This document shows positions 50,331 through 63,270 of a stretch of DNA of 64,000 nucleotides, in pieces (the stretch's first letter is position 1; each line of letters begins with the position of its first letter). The position numbers were made by a program, and so were the translations under genes. The stretch is from positions 62,001-126,000 of the forward strand of contig VWZL01000009.1 in NCBI GenBank assembly GCA_013396915.1, read 5' to 3'. This DNA is from Stercorarius parasiticus. Taxonomy: Eukaryota; Chordata; Aves; Charadriiformes; Stercorariidae. Below the pieces are notes generated by a model, which was not told the DNA's origin, made no database searches, and saw only the letters and a list, made by a program, of their open reading frames with translations.

Positions 50331-50520
50331 GAGCGCAGTTGGAGGTGTCGCCGAGGAGTTGCCCCTCCGTGTGTCACTCGGCGGTGGGCTGGCTGGCGGG
50401 AGCTGGGCTGAGGGCCCGGTGGCAGCCCTCTTAGGGCAGGGGCGGGACCCGGACCCGCTGCAGCCCTGCTGTTGGTGCTGAGGCTCGGCTCCTCTCCTCA
50501 AGCCTGCGCGCGGTTGTCTT
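50331..50520. promoter_or_regulatory. short GC- and CpG-rich patch
   Basis: Fourteen CpG in the 180 bases 50341-50520, with a GGGGCGGGA GC-box-like word near 50440. Too short for a classical CpG island and without a visible TATA box or first exon. It could be a small promoter or enhancer; the minus frame of 147 codons over it (50058-50501) has no known domain. Confidence 0.35.
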
Positions 50521-53500
50521 GCTGAATCCGTGCCATCAAGGAAAAGAAAGCAGATACTCTTGTTTTCGTGGATGGGTGGTAATCGGCTGCTGTGTTACAC
50601 TAGTTCAAAGTGCTGTGAGGGATTTTGTAACGAAAACTTTGTCATAATTGAACGAGCTGGTGTTAACCTGCTCTTGGAAGCGCGATGGGCACGCGGGAAT
50701 GCCGCTAGAAAGGGAGTGCTAGAGTGCTGTCTTCACTCTGTTGCGTTTTGAATGTGTTTGAGACTTCCTTCTCCTTTTGTTACATTGCATCTTTTTCATG
50801 TTAAAACCTAGCGGCTCTACTTGTCGGTATGATGGAACGGGGAAGGGCTGTGGGTTCAGAAGCTCCTTTCCTTGCTTGGTTGAGTGTGGCTGTCTGCCAT
50901 TTGCTTAACGGAGGCCGGAGTGTGCTCTTCATCACGTGGTCTGTTCCAGGTGTGACCAGATAGTGCTCTTCAACACGTGCCCCATTGCTAGGCCAAATTC
51001 TTGCTCCTCTTTTGGGAGTCACAGGGTGGAATCCCATTGGCATGCTGCTCTTAGTCAAATAAATGAATGCAGTACTCTAGCACGTCTTAACGTCTCCTCA
51101 TCTTGCAAAGCAAGTGGAAAAGCTGCAGACAGTTGAATTCCAGCGAGCTTTTTGGGAACCTAATGAAATTCTGTTCTGATCCCGCGTGTTGGATTATACA
51201 CATCACAAATTCAAAACACTTGCGACTCAAGAGGACCAAAATTCCCGGAGTCAAGCTCTCTGTTGAGTTCCTTCGGTTGCAAGGTGCATGTGAGGGAAGA
51301 ACGAAAAGCCCCTGAGCTACAGCGTTCGAGCAGGGGGTATGGATATCCTCCCTTGCAGCGCTGTGGCTGCAAAAGGCTCCAGTCCCTTTCTCTGGATTCA
51401 TGGTAGAACCAGAGGAGGGAAGAGCAAGGCGATTTCTAGGGTGCTGCTTTGATCCTCTCCCGGTCAGGTAAATGAAGTGCGAGAAAGGGTTGATGTTCAG
51501 AGCTTTACCCTTGCGCTTGTATTTTTGTAGGATTAACGGAGTCGGTGTCTTAAGAAGCACTGCACTGGAATGAAACCAAACCGGATTGGTTTGTTGAAAG
51601 ATCTCTCCGATTCATTGGAAGCATCTGGGAAAAGAGGGAGATGCAGCTTGGAAAGCTATGTGGGGATATAAATTAGAAGACGTGGTTTTCAGATGGTTTA
51701 TCAGGGCGAGGTGGGATGTCTGATGACTTTGTCAAATACCGAGAGAGAAAATCCTCTCCTGTTGCGCTTTCTGTTCTGGGTGCCTGCTCTGAATATTCCA
51801 TCGCAGAATGCTGATGTTCTCTTACCACCTGAAACTGGGCTGTCGGTCCAGTCACGCAGTGATGCGCGCTCCTAGCTACGGCTGGGAAAGGAGTGAGGGT
51901 CCCCAGGGGATTTCACACAGGATTTTTGGTTTGCCCTGACTGAATGAAAGCTGCTTTCAAGACGGGTCTCGTGTTAGTATGGCAGAATGAGGATAGACAA
52001 AAGGAGAGCCTAGACTGCCTTGTATCTTAAAAATTAAGACCAAAAGATTCTCAAACAGTTAGGGCTTTTTGTTGCTAAGAAATGGCTATTGAGAATGCAG
52101 GGTGTCATACTGACGCTGAGTTCTTTGAACTGATAAGCACACATATGATAGTGCAGCGTGGAGCCGCTCTAACTGACGGAGCACTCCAGCTGGGGACCCA
52201 ATGGAGACGGGAATACAGACATCAAGCTGTGTAAGATTACAAAAGGTACGCGTCTCTGACGAGAGTTCATTAGCAGGTAAAAAAAGGCTGTAGCTTACAC
52301 GAATCATCCAGTCGAGGAACGAAAGCCCCAGCAGGCGGATCACGGCACTCTTCCGATGTGCCTTTTGTCTGGAGGTGAGGCACTGCAGTCCAGCAACCTG
52401 CTGTCAGTCCATCCGACGGGCCCGGCCCTGCCAAGCCGTGCTGTTGGGACTGGCTTGCTGCGATAACGTAGGCTGCACCAGGGAATGCTAATGCGGAGCT
52501 TAAAATCTCATAGTCCTTCCAAAATCTGTATTCAGCAGTGAGGGGCAGTATAAGGTTATCCGAGTGCTTCGCTTCACGGGTTTTCGTGGCTAGGAGACAA
52601 GGAGCCTTGTCGAGTCTCTCAGCATGCATGATGTCAAGGGAGGGAGCTGGTCTGTTCTGCTGGTCTAGGTTGAGGATAAAGCTTTTAGTTCGTAATGACT
52701 TGAGGTAGCAGGTGGAAGCAGGCCCCTGAGATGTACGAGGGGGGACAAAATAAACAGGCTAAGATAAGGCAGCCCAAAAGAAAAAGGTTTTCATATGTGA
52801 AGTGTATGTTTTATTAGGGGTTTGTGTTGCTTTTGTCCTGACGACTTGGTTTCAATGGTAGCCCCTGCCTAATGTTGAAGATGAAGAACGAAAAAACCAA
52901 CCAAAACCCAAGAACAACAAAAAATCAAACCGAAAGGCCAAACGTAACTTCCCTGCAGTTCAGTGGTTGAATGAATGAATGAACGTGTAAGGAAATACAG
53001 ACTTAGAAAAACGCTCGCGTTTGACTACGTAACGGAAAAGGCATATCTTGCCGTGCGTTTCGTGGCTGCTTTCTTTGGCGCGGTGTGAAGTGTTTTTCTC
53101 TCTACATCCGCACAAGGAGTTCTTCCCCCAGTTTCTGCCCAACTTTGTCTTTGAGCAATAGATGGACTCTACCAGTTGAATTGTTTCAAATCTGGCGTGC
53201 TGACTGTGTGGTAGTAATTACTCGTGAATAATTGCGTACAGGTTGATGGAAGATGCAATCAGTCTCTTCCAAAATACAGTTTGTCTATTTTTGGAGGTGG
53301 GAGGGGGAAGAGGAAGTAGCTTCCTCACTTCAAGAAGCACCGAGTAAAGGATGCCTGGCTATTGAGAGAGTAGCTCCGGCTGCGCTCTGCAGTTGAGGCT
53401 GCGCAGATGTTAGGCAGAACAGTCAATTGAAAGCTGTAGCAAAGTCCTCGCCGCCTACTGTTTCAACATAGTTTTCGTTAAGATGGCCAGGTGTTTGGAC

Positions 53501-54399
53501 TTGTTTGAACTGTTTCAAACCTGTAACAACTTTGGCTGCTGCTCTCAAATTTTTAAGTTGGAAATAAGGATGTACTCTAGAGAATTTCTTTTGATTTTTA
53601 CTCCTGTATGACACAGCACAGAAATATCGAAGGAAATACACCGGTGACGTTCCTTAGGCTGGCTGTTCCTAGAGTTCCGTGCCAGGGCTGCCTCTGGGTA
53701 GCGGTGTTTGTCCGTGCCGTGAAATGTTGAGTGACTTGAGAGGTGTTTTTGGAAAGACCACCCTTAAGTCTCATCGGCTGTTGAAATGACAGTTCCAAAC
53801 TGCCCAGTGTCCAGCATTTGCTGTTCCTAAAGCAGTCAAAGCAAGATACGTGTTGGAAGAAGGGCTATTTATGCAGGTCTCTAAACCCGGGCTCACTCAA
53901 TATTCGGCTTTCAGTTTTGAATATCTTCATCTGAATTGCATGCCGCTTTGTTTCCAGCAGCGCGCAGAGAAATGGAGATGGGCTACAATAGCTTATCAGA
54001 CTGGTATTGTTTATTTGTTGTAAACCACAGCTGTCTGTTGAGTGCCGGCTCGTGACTGACAAACAAATGAGTTTACCCTTCCTGTGTTTGAAAGTGACGC
54101 TGAAAATCTCCGCGTCCCGTATTTTAATTTTTGTGTCCTTCTTTGTCATTTTCCCAATGAAAATTACCCCGGCACTGATCTCAATGTTAATGTATTCCTG
54201 CTTACATTTGACTTCTGAATATGTTATGGCTAATTATCATTACACAGGACGAGAGATCAGAGCCCTGACTGAGGTGCTCGGTATGGGAACAAAAGGAGGC
54301 CAACTCTGCGTCTTGGCACGGGGCCCAAAAATTGTGACTGAGCATCTTGAAACTGGTGGAGTCTGGGGAGGGGAGGGGGGGGCTTGTTGGCTTTTTTTT
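50521..54399. other. non-coding DNA, no gene recognised
   Basis: No supported gene. Minus frames of 157 codons (51087-51560) and 119 codons (52270-52629) and a plus frame of 132 codons (54007-54405) are without domains. An A/C-rich low-complexity tract lies at about 52890-52937 and a G-rich run at 54365-54382, followed by T 54392-54403. In 52261-52380 G exceeds C (35 against 26) but A exceeds T (33 against 25). Confidence 0.55.
54365..54382 (+). repeat. G-run cluster with quadruplex potential
   Basis: G runs of 4, 4 and 8 bases are separated by single A. The last run is long enough to supply two quartet strands, so a quadruplex is possible on the plus strand. A T run follows within 10 bases. 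Confidence 0.5.
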
Positions 54400-54790
54400 T
54401 TTTAGTTTCACTTTATTATTTTTTATGAACTGGGGGAGGGGCCAGGATGGGGCTAAAATTTCCCCTTGAACATGATGTCAATGTGTTGGCATGTCTCCTT
54501 TTATTAAGATGCCATCCAACTGATAACAAGTCCTGCTGTGTTTTACCAACATAAAAAATTAGACTGGAGACCAGGGAGCGGCAGGTGGCTTTTGGCACCA
54601 AGAAATAATCACACTTGATGTGGAAAGTAAAGTAAAAGGAGCCATCTGTTCACTGCAGGAGGACGTGAAAAATCACATTAACATATTGTCACTAACATCA
54701 TGAAATACACAGTTAATAATAAATTTAGTTATCATGGCAAGCTGCATTGGGTGCTTCCTTAGAGAAAGTATTGTGTGGAAGATGTGCTTG
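54400..54790. promoter_or_regulatory. CpG-poor AT-rich block, candidate conserved non-coding element
   Basis: About 390 bases with two CpG. Words include CTTTTATTAAG, GAAATAATCAC, CACATTAACAT and GTTAATAATAAATTTAG. No protein-like frame. The block starts right after the G-rich and T-rich runs and ends before a CpG-bearing stretch from about 54840. Confidence 0.4.
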
Positions 54791-57044
54791 CTCACATCCT
54801 CCTATTGAGATATATCCTCCTTTGGGTGGGAGTCCAAACCCCGCCGTTTGTCACTGCCCGTGTGAGCACACGGGCGTCTTCTCTGCTGGGAGCCCGAATG
54901 GCTGTCGGAGCCCCGCTTCTGCCTCTGCCCTTTCATCTGCTGAGCTTGTATCCATCCCTCTTTCCTCACTGCCAGGCGAGCGCGCTAAATGGCTGAAAAG
55001 GGAGGAACTGGAAAGCCTGTAGAAGGGAGGGAAGGAAAAGCCTAGAAAAAAGGAGGACTCTGGCATTAGGTGTGTCTGCAGCGAGGGCTGTAGGCCTGCT
55101 CTAATGTCTACTGAAGTCCTTGGGAAGCTTTTCTTTTCCTTTGATGGGCATCGCATTAGGCTTGTGTTACCGAAGGCGGTTTTGGTGGGAGCGCGTTCGT
55201 TCTTTTTGTTGCGGCTGAGTTTATTGCCGGTTTCACTGGAGATGCGCGTAGCCTGCAAAATCACCCCTTGGGCCAGGCAATCGTTTAACTTCTCCTCCTT
55301 CTTCTGCGTACTCAGGCCTGCAAAATCCTGTGCCGAGCGTGTCTGGGAGGGCTGTGTGCTAAACTGGGAACCATCTGTCCCATTGATGGTTTCCTGACAC
55401 AACGACGTCAGGAAGGTAGTGCTCACTTAAATCAGGGCAGCCGAAACAAGGCGTAACGAGGACGTCCTCTTCTTACTGTTGAAGAAAAATTTTGGTATAA
55501 ATATACTTGAATGGTGTCGTTCCACTCTGTGTACGGCGTACCTCAAATTTCTCTCTGGGGTGTGTTTCAGCTTCAAATGGATCACGTAAAAGGATTTACT
55601 GTTTTAGTCATCTCTGCGAAAACTCGCACGGTCTCTGAGGATGGAGCCGGTTCCTCCTTACCTGTACAGCGTTCCGAATAAAAGAGGACTTTAATTGTGC
55701 CCCGTCCAACCTGTGTGCTCTGTATTCAGTTTGGAACGACAATTGAAATGGTACGCAATTATCAAAAGAGGTAGCAATAATAGCCTAGCGGTTTGCAGTT
55801 GAAGGAGAGCGAGCGAATGAACTGCTTTGGGTCGTATGTCGCGGGTACCCGTTGTTTAAGTATTTAATGAGATTTGTTGTACCTAGATGAAAGTTACAGA
55901 AGCTGGTGGGATTTTGTTTATTTTTTTTTTTATATCCTGGAGAAGTCTTTTTCACCCAGTGGCAGCATCTCAGAGAGGAGAAGAGAGGTTCATTTCAGAA
56001 TTTTATAAAGCAAATTTCCCCTCGGAGCGACAGTTCTCCTCACACGGCTTTTATTGTCACTAGTGAAAAAGCAGAAATGAATTGACTTCCCGGTCTCATT
56101 TCTTGTCGGCGTTGGAGAGGAGTCGTCTGTCGCTATTTACCCACGTTGCTGACTAGCTGTGTGAATGTCTCAACACAGAACCAGGTTATCGCCAAGTCTC
56201 TCAGTCGAAAACATACGTTTCGTACAAAAGTCAAGAAAATGGTTTTCAAAGATTAGGTTGTAAAATGACCTAAGCGTCCTTAGTACCCAAACCAGGATTG
56301 GGGCAATGGGTTATATGCATCTTCAGGAGACTTCTCGTTCTTGCTCGCTTTCGCAGGCCAGACGCTTTTGTGACTTAAAAAATGGGTTACTCGGCAAGAT
56401 GAGGAAGTTGACGCTGTCATCTCCTGTCCACCTGATCAAGGCTTCGCCCAACAGTTTACCCGGCAATTTATGAATTAGCGTTGCAAAGTGTGCTCGACGT
56501 TGTAGCGGGCATGGTTAGTAGCTCTTGAGAACATGTCTGTGGTGGCTTTGGCTCCGGGTGCGTGCCTGTGTGTGCCATCCGGGGCACTTAAGCTTAAAGG
56601 AGGTAAGAACTACTTGAATGAAAATGTACGTTTTGGAAAGACTATAGATCTGCAAGTGTCAAGGCTCCAGCTACTAAGAATATGATGTCCTCCAGCTGTC
56701 TGTCGTCTTCCAGCTGGTCGTTTGGATCCAGTGTTTTTGGAGCGTTTGGTTGGTCCGGCATTTTGAGATGGGGTATTGGGTTAGCTGGGTACCACTTGCT
56801 GCAGCCCGTTTGCCTGGCTGTGCTCCCCGTAGCGTTGTCGGAAGATGTGCTGCTTGGCTTTCTGCACGGGGCATCCTAGCGTTTGAGGGATTTGGGAGCG
56901 CTACTAGATGGGTCCCCGCAACCTCCCGTGAAGTAGGGCATAGTGATACGCTCATTTGAAAAGATAAAGATTGAAGCCTGGAAAGAGCAAGCAACACCCA
57001 CACGCAGGCAGTCTGGGGCAGAAACAAGTATCGAATATAATTAA
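54791..57044. other. non-coding DNA, no gene recognised
   Basis: No supported gene. A 191-codon minus frame at 54851-55426 is the second-longest in the window; it is serine- and threonine-rich and not recognised. An 11-base T run lies at 55921-55931. Confidence 0.5.
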
Positions 57045-57330
57045 TGTCAATCAGCCTGGCCTTGTGGAAAACAGATCTTGTCAAATGAACTTGGTGTCTT
57101 TTTTGATGAGATTATGAGTCTGGCTGACAGACTTCCCTTGGTACCGAAGGATGGTTGGGTTAAGAAACTGAAATGATGCAAAATTATCACAGACGTTATT
57201 GAATGGATTAAAAACTTACTAACTGTGAAGTCTTAAAATGCAAGTGTGACCAGGTTATCAGTGTTGAGCAGGTGTGATTCTAATGATATCCTGCAGGAAG
57301 AGCTTTTTGGTCCTGCACCGTTTATACCTC
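57045..57330 (+). mobile_element. decayed CR1-clade LINE, reverse-transcriptase fragment
   Basis: Plus-strand remnant of a CR1/L3-type retrotransposon. Reading across frameshifts, the conserved order is: FFDEIMSLAD at about 57097-57129; VPKDGWVKKL at about 57140-57170; VIEWIKNLLTVKS at about 57193-57232; and SRCDS..QEELFGP (counterpart of the SGCVSSG..QGSVLGP segment) at about 57265-57315. Between SLAD and the following segment the stretch that should carry the YLDFxKAFD catalytic block is missing, so about 16 codons were deleted. Stops occur at several places. Neither end of the element is visible, and homology fades after about 57330. Inactive and old; the family is fairly secure, the subfamily open. 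It is in the opposite orientation to the fragment at 17840-18132. Confidence 0.75.
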
Positions 57331-58960
57331 GTTATTCTCTGTTACAGCCACCGAAGAAAATAGGCTGCGGCTCTTAGCGATGGCGTGATGGTGTCTGGAA
57401 TGTTCAGCAGCAGAAAAGGCCACTTGCTGATGCAATACCACGTGGATGTCACGGTGGGAGGAAACAATTTCCTCCTTCGTGTGACAAAATACAAAGCCAC
57501 GTGTCTGAGAGCAGAGAGTGCAGGCCTTGAGTGTCATAGGGGAGAGGCTGGAGGTGAGCAGTGCTCTAGCTGAAGGTGCTCTTAGCGTTCTTGAAAGGCA
57601 CTGAGAAATTAACAGCGAGAGGATTTAATTATTTCTGTGTCCCAAATGGTTTGCGACAGCTTTTTTTAAAGGATGTGCGTGGTTCTGGGGCTAGCTATTC
57701 CAGTAGCCGTGTGAGACTTAGGAGAACTAGAAGAAAACTCTGAAACAAAGACCGAAAAACTGAATGAGATCTCTCCTGGGAAATTTGTCCAGCGGCTCTA
57801 ATGATATTAAGGAGGGAGAAAGCTGAGGAGAGGCTGGGATAGCAGCCGCAGAGGCACTGGGACTTGGGTAATAAAAGCTCTTCGGTAAAGGGACGTAAAC
57901 CTGCAGTAAGACGCCTGCGTAGTAAGGGACCGCGCCTGGAAGCTGAAGTTGAAACGATTTTACGCTTGCTGGTGCAAGTTTTCACAGTAAAAGGTAGGCT
58001 CATTAGCTTGAGATCTTGGTAGGACAAGCAACCGAGGGGTGTTTCCGGTAAGGAAACAATACCTGGAAACTAGACTGAATATCCTTGTTTCAATCAATAA
58101 TCCGTGCTGTGGCCCTACCTGTAAGACCTTTTTTCTATTCCAAAGCCCCTGAACAGAAAACCTTGGCTTGGAGTAAAGTGAAATCATTGAAATAGCAGAG
58201 TGTTTGGCCGCTAACAGTTCATTTTGCAAGTGAAATGTCACTTGTGGGGGAAAAAGCTGTATACGTTGACAGCCTTTTTGTGTTCTGACAGGCCTTTCTA
58301 GTTTATTAGCTACTTCGTTTTGTACATGACGGACCTCTATGTGACCGTGGAAATCCGAGGCAGATGGGCTCCGCAGTCAGCCTGAGGGGACAGGAGGAAG
58401 GCGACTTCAGAACTCTCGAGTACCCTGAATTTTCTGCCTTTCATCACAGCGGTTAAGGGACCCGCAGAGGCTGACAGTGCTGCGGGAGCTCCAGGAGGAG
58501 CTTAAGGGGTGGCCGGGACTGACGCGAACGGGCAATGCCCGCTTTCACGGGGAGAGTCTCCTGTAAGGCGGTAGCGCCTTTTTGACGTGGGCAAAGGCAA
58601 TAGGAGAAGGTTGGCCGTAGGACCGTGAGCAAATGGTGGATTCCAGTCTTCTCTTCCCTGGCTTGCTTGTCGTCTTTTCCTACTTGTCCTTATCCTTTTT
58701 TATTTGCAGCCGTCCTTCTGCCTTCAAGGGGGTGTAGAGGTCCCATCTGTTTACCAGCAGGCAGGGAGTGAGCTCCTTCCGGCTCGTGGCATCTCACAGA
58801 AAAAGTGACTCCTGACTCTTTTAATGAATAAAAGCTGCAAGTTCCGTCAGCTGCTGGGTACAGGGATCAGGTTATTTGTTGCTTGGAAACGCTTAAAGAA
58901 ATCGGTGTCACTTGTAAAAGCGGTTTGCAAAACTTCACGGCTTGGCAAGTTTTTGTATGT
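57331..58960. other. non-coding DNA, possibly further CR1-derived sequence
   Basis: Sequence 3' of the CR1 fragment could contain the rest of that element, but I cannot follow it. The 62-codon plus frame at 57385-57573 (MFSSRKGHLLMQYHVDVTVG) is not recognised. The remaining frames (longest 110 codons, 57695-58027, minus) are unremarkable. Confidence 0.45.
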
Positions 58961-59220
58961 GTAATGGCCACGTACTGTTTGCGTCGTGCCGCTGCTGGCA
59001 ATGGCCAGCCGGCTGTCCGGGGGTGCGCTTCTTGGCGGGGCGCTGCGCCCAAGGGAAGCGTCCGTGTCCTCCCGACAGCTTAGTCGGGTCACAGTCAGGC
59101 GGGTGAGCGATCCCGGCGGAACAGCGCAGCGGTAGGGTGTGCGGTGGCAACGCAGGGCACTTTTTCCTCTGAAAAGTGCTGTGTTGGGTGCTTTTTTCTT
59201 CTCTGTCAATCCGGCGTCCG
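58961..59220. promoter_or_regulatory. CpG-island-like patch
   Basis: In 58981-59160 I count 54 C, 74 G and 21 CpG in 180 bases: about 71% GC and an observed/expected CpG of about 0.95. A GGCGGGGC GC-box-like word lies at about 59035-59043. This meets the composition test for a CpG island over roughly 200 bases, at the lower edge of the usual length. No TATA box or recognisable first exon is seen on either strand; a 120-codon minus frame (58847-59209) covers it and is arginine/proline-rich, as GC-rich DNA tends to be. It could be an orphan CpG island or the promoter of a non-coding RNA. Confidence 0.45.
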
Positions 59221-62200
59221 CTTGCTTTGAGGAGCTGCCTACGCTTGCAGGACTGCTTGTGGGGTAACAGGCAGGAAAAGGCTTCTGTGTCTCACCCGCT
59301 GACGCTCACTTGTAGCTATTTTGGATAACTTCACTGCACAATTAAGTATTTGAGTAGAGACCCGATAGCCGATGGTTTGCCTATCTAGATGCAGCGAAAC
59401 TCTTCCCCAGCACATCCTGAGGTGGAAGGTGCCACGTGAGACGGTCTCACGCCAGCTCTTCAGTGGGAATGTCGCAGAATGGAGACTTGCTCAAACGGAC
59501 AAGGGTATCGGAACAGTCTTTTATTTACGGTTAAAGGAATTAGGCATATTTTAAAGGAAGAGAACGTTTCCTTTTCTTCTCAAGAACATTGCGAGAGCAG
59601 AAACAAAGCCTTTTCAACGTGTGTCCTCCCATTGAATGGAAATTGAGGTACGAAGGAGCTTTGCCGTAAGTATCCCAGCGTGTTTATACACATTTGGATC
59701 CTTGGAATAAGAAGAGGAGTGTGCTATTGTATGCTCTCATCTACGTAACTAATTGGAGCACGGTCCTTATTAGTCGGATGATGAGTCTGTGTAATAGCAA
59801 TTGCCTTACGGCCCAGTAGGAGACTGGGGAGACAAATACCTTTGAGGTCCAGTCTTCTACTTCCTTCAGTACTGTAGCGTGCTTGAAGTGGTGCTAAAGA
59901 TTTGCAGAACATCTGGCAGGAGCAGGTGGCAGTTTACCTTTCAATATGTTATTTAAATGACAATTTAGTTAAGCCTGCAAATAGTAATAGTAATAAAAAC
60001 AGTCTCACATACGTTCATGTCTTGGAGCAAAGGAGCTTTCTGAGCTGAGTTACTGAGCCCCTTTGTTTCTAGGCTCAGCCCGTGCTCTTTCTTTCCTGCC
60101 CTGCCTGCTGTTTGTGCCGACAGCAGGAATGCGTAGTACCCTGGCCCGGGTAGGGAGGAGGAGGCTCTCTTGTACTGGCCAGCGCACAGCTGCTGAGTGG
60201 ATTTCCTAAGCAAGGTTTGTGCTGGGCGTTTGTGGTCTTCACCCCGGTGTCTAAAACAAAACTTGGTATTGCATCACTGATACATTAAGGTGAGAGATCA
60301 AAGTCAACTGGAGCTGTCGGCAAGGGGTTTGTCACGTTTGAATATTTTTCTCTCTCTCTCTGTATCCCATCCACAGAGACAATGTCTCGTGCCTCAGATA
60401 GCGACTTACAGCTGGCGACGGACTCGGTCTGTCTGCGGTAGGTCAGTAGGCCGTGTGATCCTTGGGAAGCGGTGCTCTTTAAAGTTCACCCCTGACAAAT
60501 GCTTTCGGAGCAGGAGCAGCACCTTTATCTGTTTCTGTGCGGCACGTGTGGTGTCCCACCTGCTCTACAGGCAGTCATTCATTTCATTGGCACAAACAAT
60601 GTGACTGCTTAGTAGGGACAGCATTAAGTGGCAACGAGAACCTGATTAGTACAAAAGAGGCTATGCTTTCTTACATTATTAATTGACTGATGAAATCAGA
60701 GGTCTTATTTACTGTTGGAAAACTGACTGTAGCTGTAAACGTGCAGATAGAGCATTTAGGCCACAGAAGGCGCAAGATGAGACAGAGAAGGCGATACGTG
60801 AGGTGCGTTTTCTGTTGGAAGACATGCAGGAGTGTATGTTTGTTTGATGTATGGAGGATGTGTGTTTGATCCAGTAAAGGTGCTGTTTGCAATTTTCATT
60901 GCTCAAGAAATGATTTTTCACTCCGTATTAGTGCATGAATATAATTTGATGGATTGTTATTCGAGATCGTACTTTCTCTTTTAATGATTTTGAAAACAAG
61001 ACTTGTTTGCAGAAGAGAAAGGCCGTTGCAAAAAGCAAAAATCTAAGAATGCGGTCAGTCTTTTCTTTTTAGTGATGGTCACGAGCGTAAGTGCAGCCTT
61101 GGAAGGGGTCGTCTTTGCGCTTGGACCATTNNNNNNNNNNNNGGGGGGAGGGAAGGAGCAGCAGCTGTGTGTTGAAATGGGTTTGGTTTGGAAGGCTGAT
61201 GAAATGTCTTCAGTATAACTGGAGTTTGTTCTGCAGGTTTGCGTTAGGCAAGGCCGGGAATTGGGAGAGGGGCGAGGAACAGAAGTGAAAACTTGTGGTT
61301 GGATTTGTTAGAAGTGGTGCTACCTCCGGGGACAGGTTTTTCCAGAGGTGCTAAAGAGACCTTGTGATCTGTCGCTGGTACGACTCGATGGAGCTCCTGG
61401 TGGTGCTGGGTCCCTGTGACACATCAGTAGCGCTTGGACAACCTCAGCTTGCTTTCCAGCTGTTTCGCTTCTTCCTGTTTCACCCGGTGTAGTAGAAGCT
61501 TCTAAGGAAAACAGCGGAAGGACCTTGGTCACGTAGCTTTTCCATTTTGGGGCTTCCTTGGGATCTGTTGGCCCATTCGTAGGGGGACGGCAGTGAAACC
61601 ACGCTCAAGAGGGCGGGCCTGTGGGCAAAAATAGGTTGGTTGAGACGTAGCCCCGGGTAGGACAGCTTTCTCGCAGATAGGAAGTCAGTTATTCTACTCT
61701 TCCTGCAGGGACAGTAAAATCCTTGCAAGGATTTCTCTAGGGAAGGGAAAAACAAAACAACACAACAGACCCAGAAGTCGTACTCGCGGTGTTTTAGTAA
61801 AGCGTAGGTGGTCTGAACCGTTGGTTCTTTCAGGGTACTCTGGTGGTCATTGCAGTGAGACTACGCCCCCCTGAGAGATGTAAGAAAACGGGTGTTGTGG
61901 AATATTTACTTTTTGGCACTGCTTCGTTACCTGCTCTTTGTAATTTATGGTGCCATATGGGACAGGGTTGATAACTACCAGTCTTGATGAACACACTGGT
62001 TTCATTTACCTGAAGCAGGCTTTTCAGTTTTGAATGGAATCAGAGAGACATTGTTGCCTCATTACAGTCCAATTAAAACGCGGTTTTAGCCTAACGCTAG
62101 GTTGATTATTAATTGTCTGGAAGGCCTTTTTCCTTCTGTGCCTTTAATTAGGGTTTCCCATTACAGCCTCATCCAGAAGCAGAGTGTGCTGAAACCCCTG

Positions 62201-63270
62201 AGCAGCGTCACGGTGCTGTGCGGTGGGTAGGTGGGTCCAGACCTGCGCACGGAGAGCTGGGACAGTGCGAATGCTCTCGAGTCCATCCTCCTAGAGTGAC
62301 AGGAGACTGGTGCGTGTCGCAGCTGCGGTTTCTCATCTCGGACCTTCAGCTCGATGTCTTTGAGGTTTGAGTCCGTTTTTGGATGGGGGCTTGTTTTGCC
62401 GTAAAGTGGTACAGGATTTTAGGGGCTACCGTGGGGGGAGAAAAAAAAGAAGACCAAGATGAGACAATTGCATGGTGTCTCTGGCAGGGACTAGCGTGGC
62501 CGTAATGTGGCCACGGATTCACTTTTACTGGCGGCTGTGTTTGTAGAGGAGTTTGAGGCACAAGTGACATGATGCTTTTCCCTAACGCTGTTTCTATCCC
62601 CTTTTTCAATTATTCTTGCAAGGACAAAGCCGAGGTCTGCGCAGCCTCGGGCAGGGGTTGACTAGCGTGGGGGTACTCATTTACTTGGAGTCAAGTGGTC
62701 CCTTCTGATGCAAGTCGCGCGGGGTAGGCAGGCTCCACCCATGTGCCTGACAAATGACCTTGCAGTTGCTTTGAAAAATGATGGATGGTGAAGTTGTTTT
62801 TCCTGTTGGTAGCAAGACAACTCCTTTTCAATTTGTTTATTTTGTGATGTAAGCTTCAAGAAGTGCAGGCTTACGGGTGCTCTGCAAGAACACCGTTACT
62901 GTGTCTTCGGATGCGCAGCGGGAACGGGACTGGAAGTTTTTGGGCTTCGTTCTTTTCCACTATTTTTTTAATCTCTTTTGTGCTTAATCATTGGGAAGAG
63001 AACTTAGCGGAAAGGATTTTACGGGAAGATGCTACTCGGAACTGCGTATGGTAAAATGTCTGGTTTTGGTTGGCTGGTACGGTACTACGTGGAGTATCTT
63101 GTAAAGGTATTGCTTAGGGCCAAAGGTTTCCCGGCTGGGGTTTGTTTTGAGAGGGAATGGCTTATTCTCACATACTGCACGGTAGGAGACCTTCTGCCTT
63201 GCAGCTCTCCGGTGATTTATTTAAGGTGTTTAGCCAAGGACTTAAATGGGTTAGTAGACTAGCACCTTCG
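59221..63270. other. non-coding DNA, no gene recognised
   Basis: No supported gene. The longest frame is 104 codons (60290-60604, plus). Two moderately AT-rich stretches with TAATTG/ATTAAT cores (60590-60720 and 61990-62170) are weaker analogues of the candidate elements. An assembly gap is listed separately. Confidence 0.55.
61131..61142. other. assembly gap of 12 N
   Basis: Twelve N followed by a G run (GGGGGGAGGG). Probably an unresolved G-rich segment, so the real length may differ. Confidence 0.98.

Noticed and set aside
54851..55426. 191-codon minus-strand ORF
   Set aside because: Serine/threonine-rich translation without motifs; chance on the stop-poor strand is the simpler explanation.
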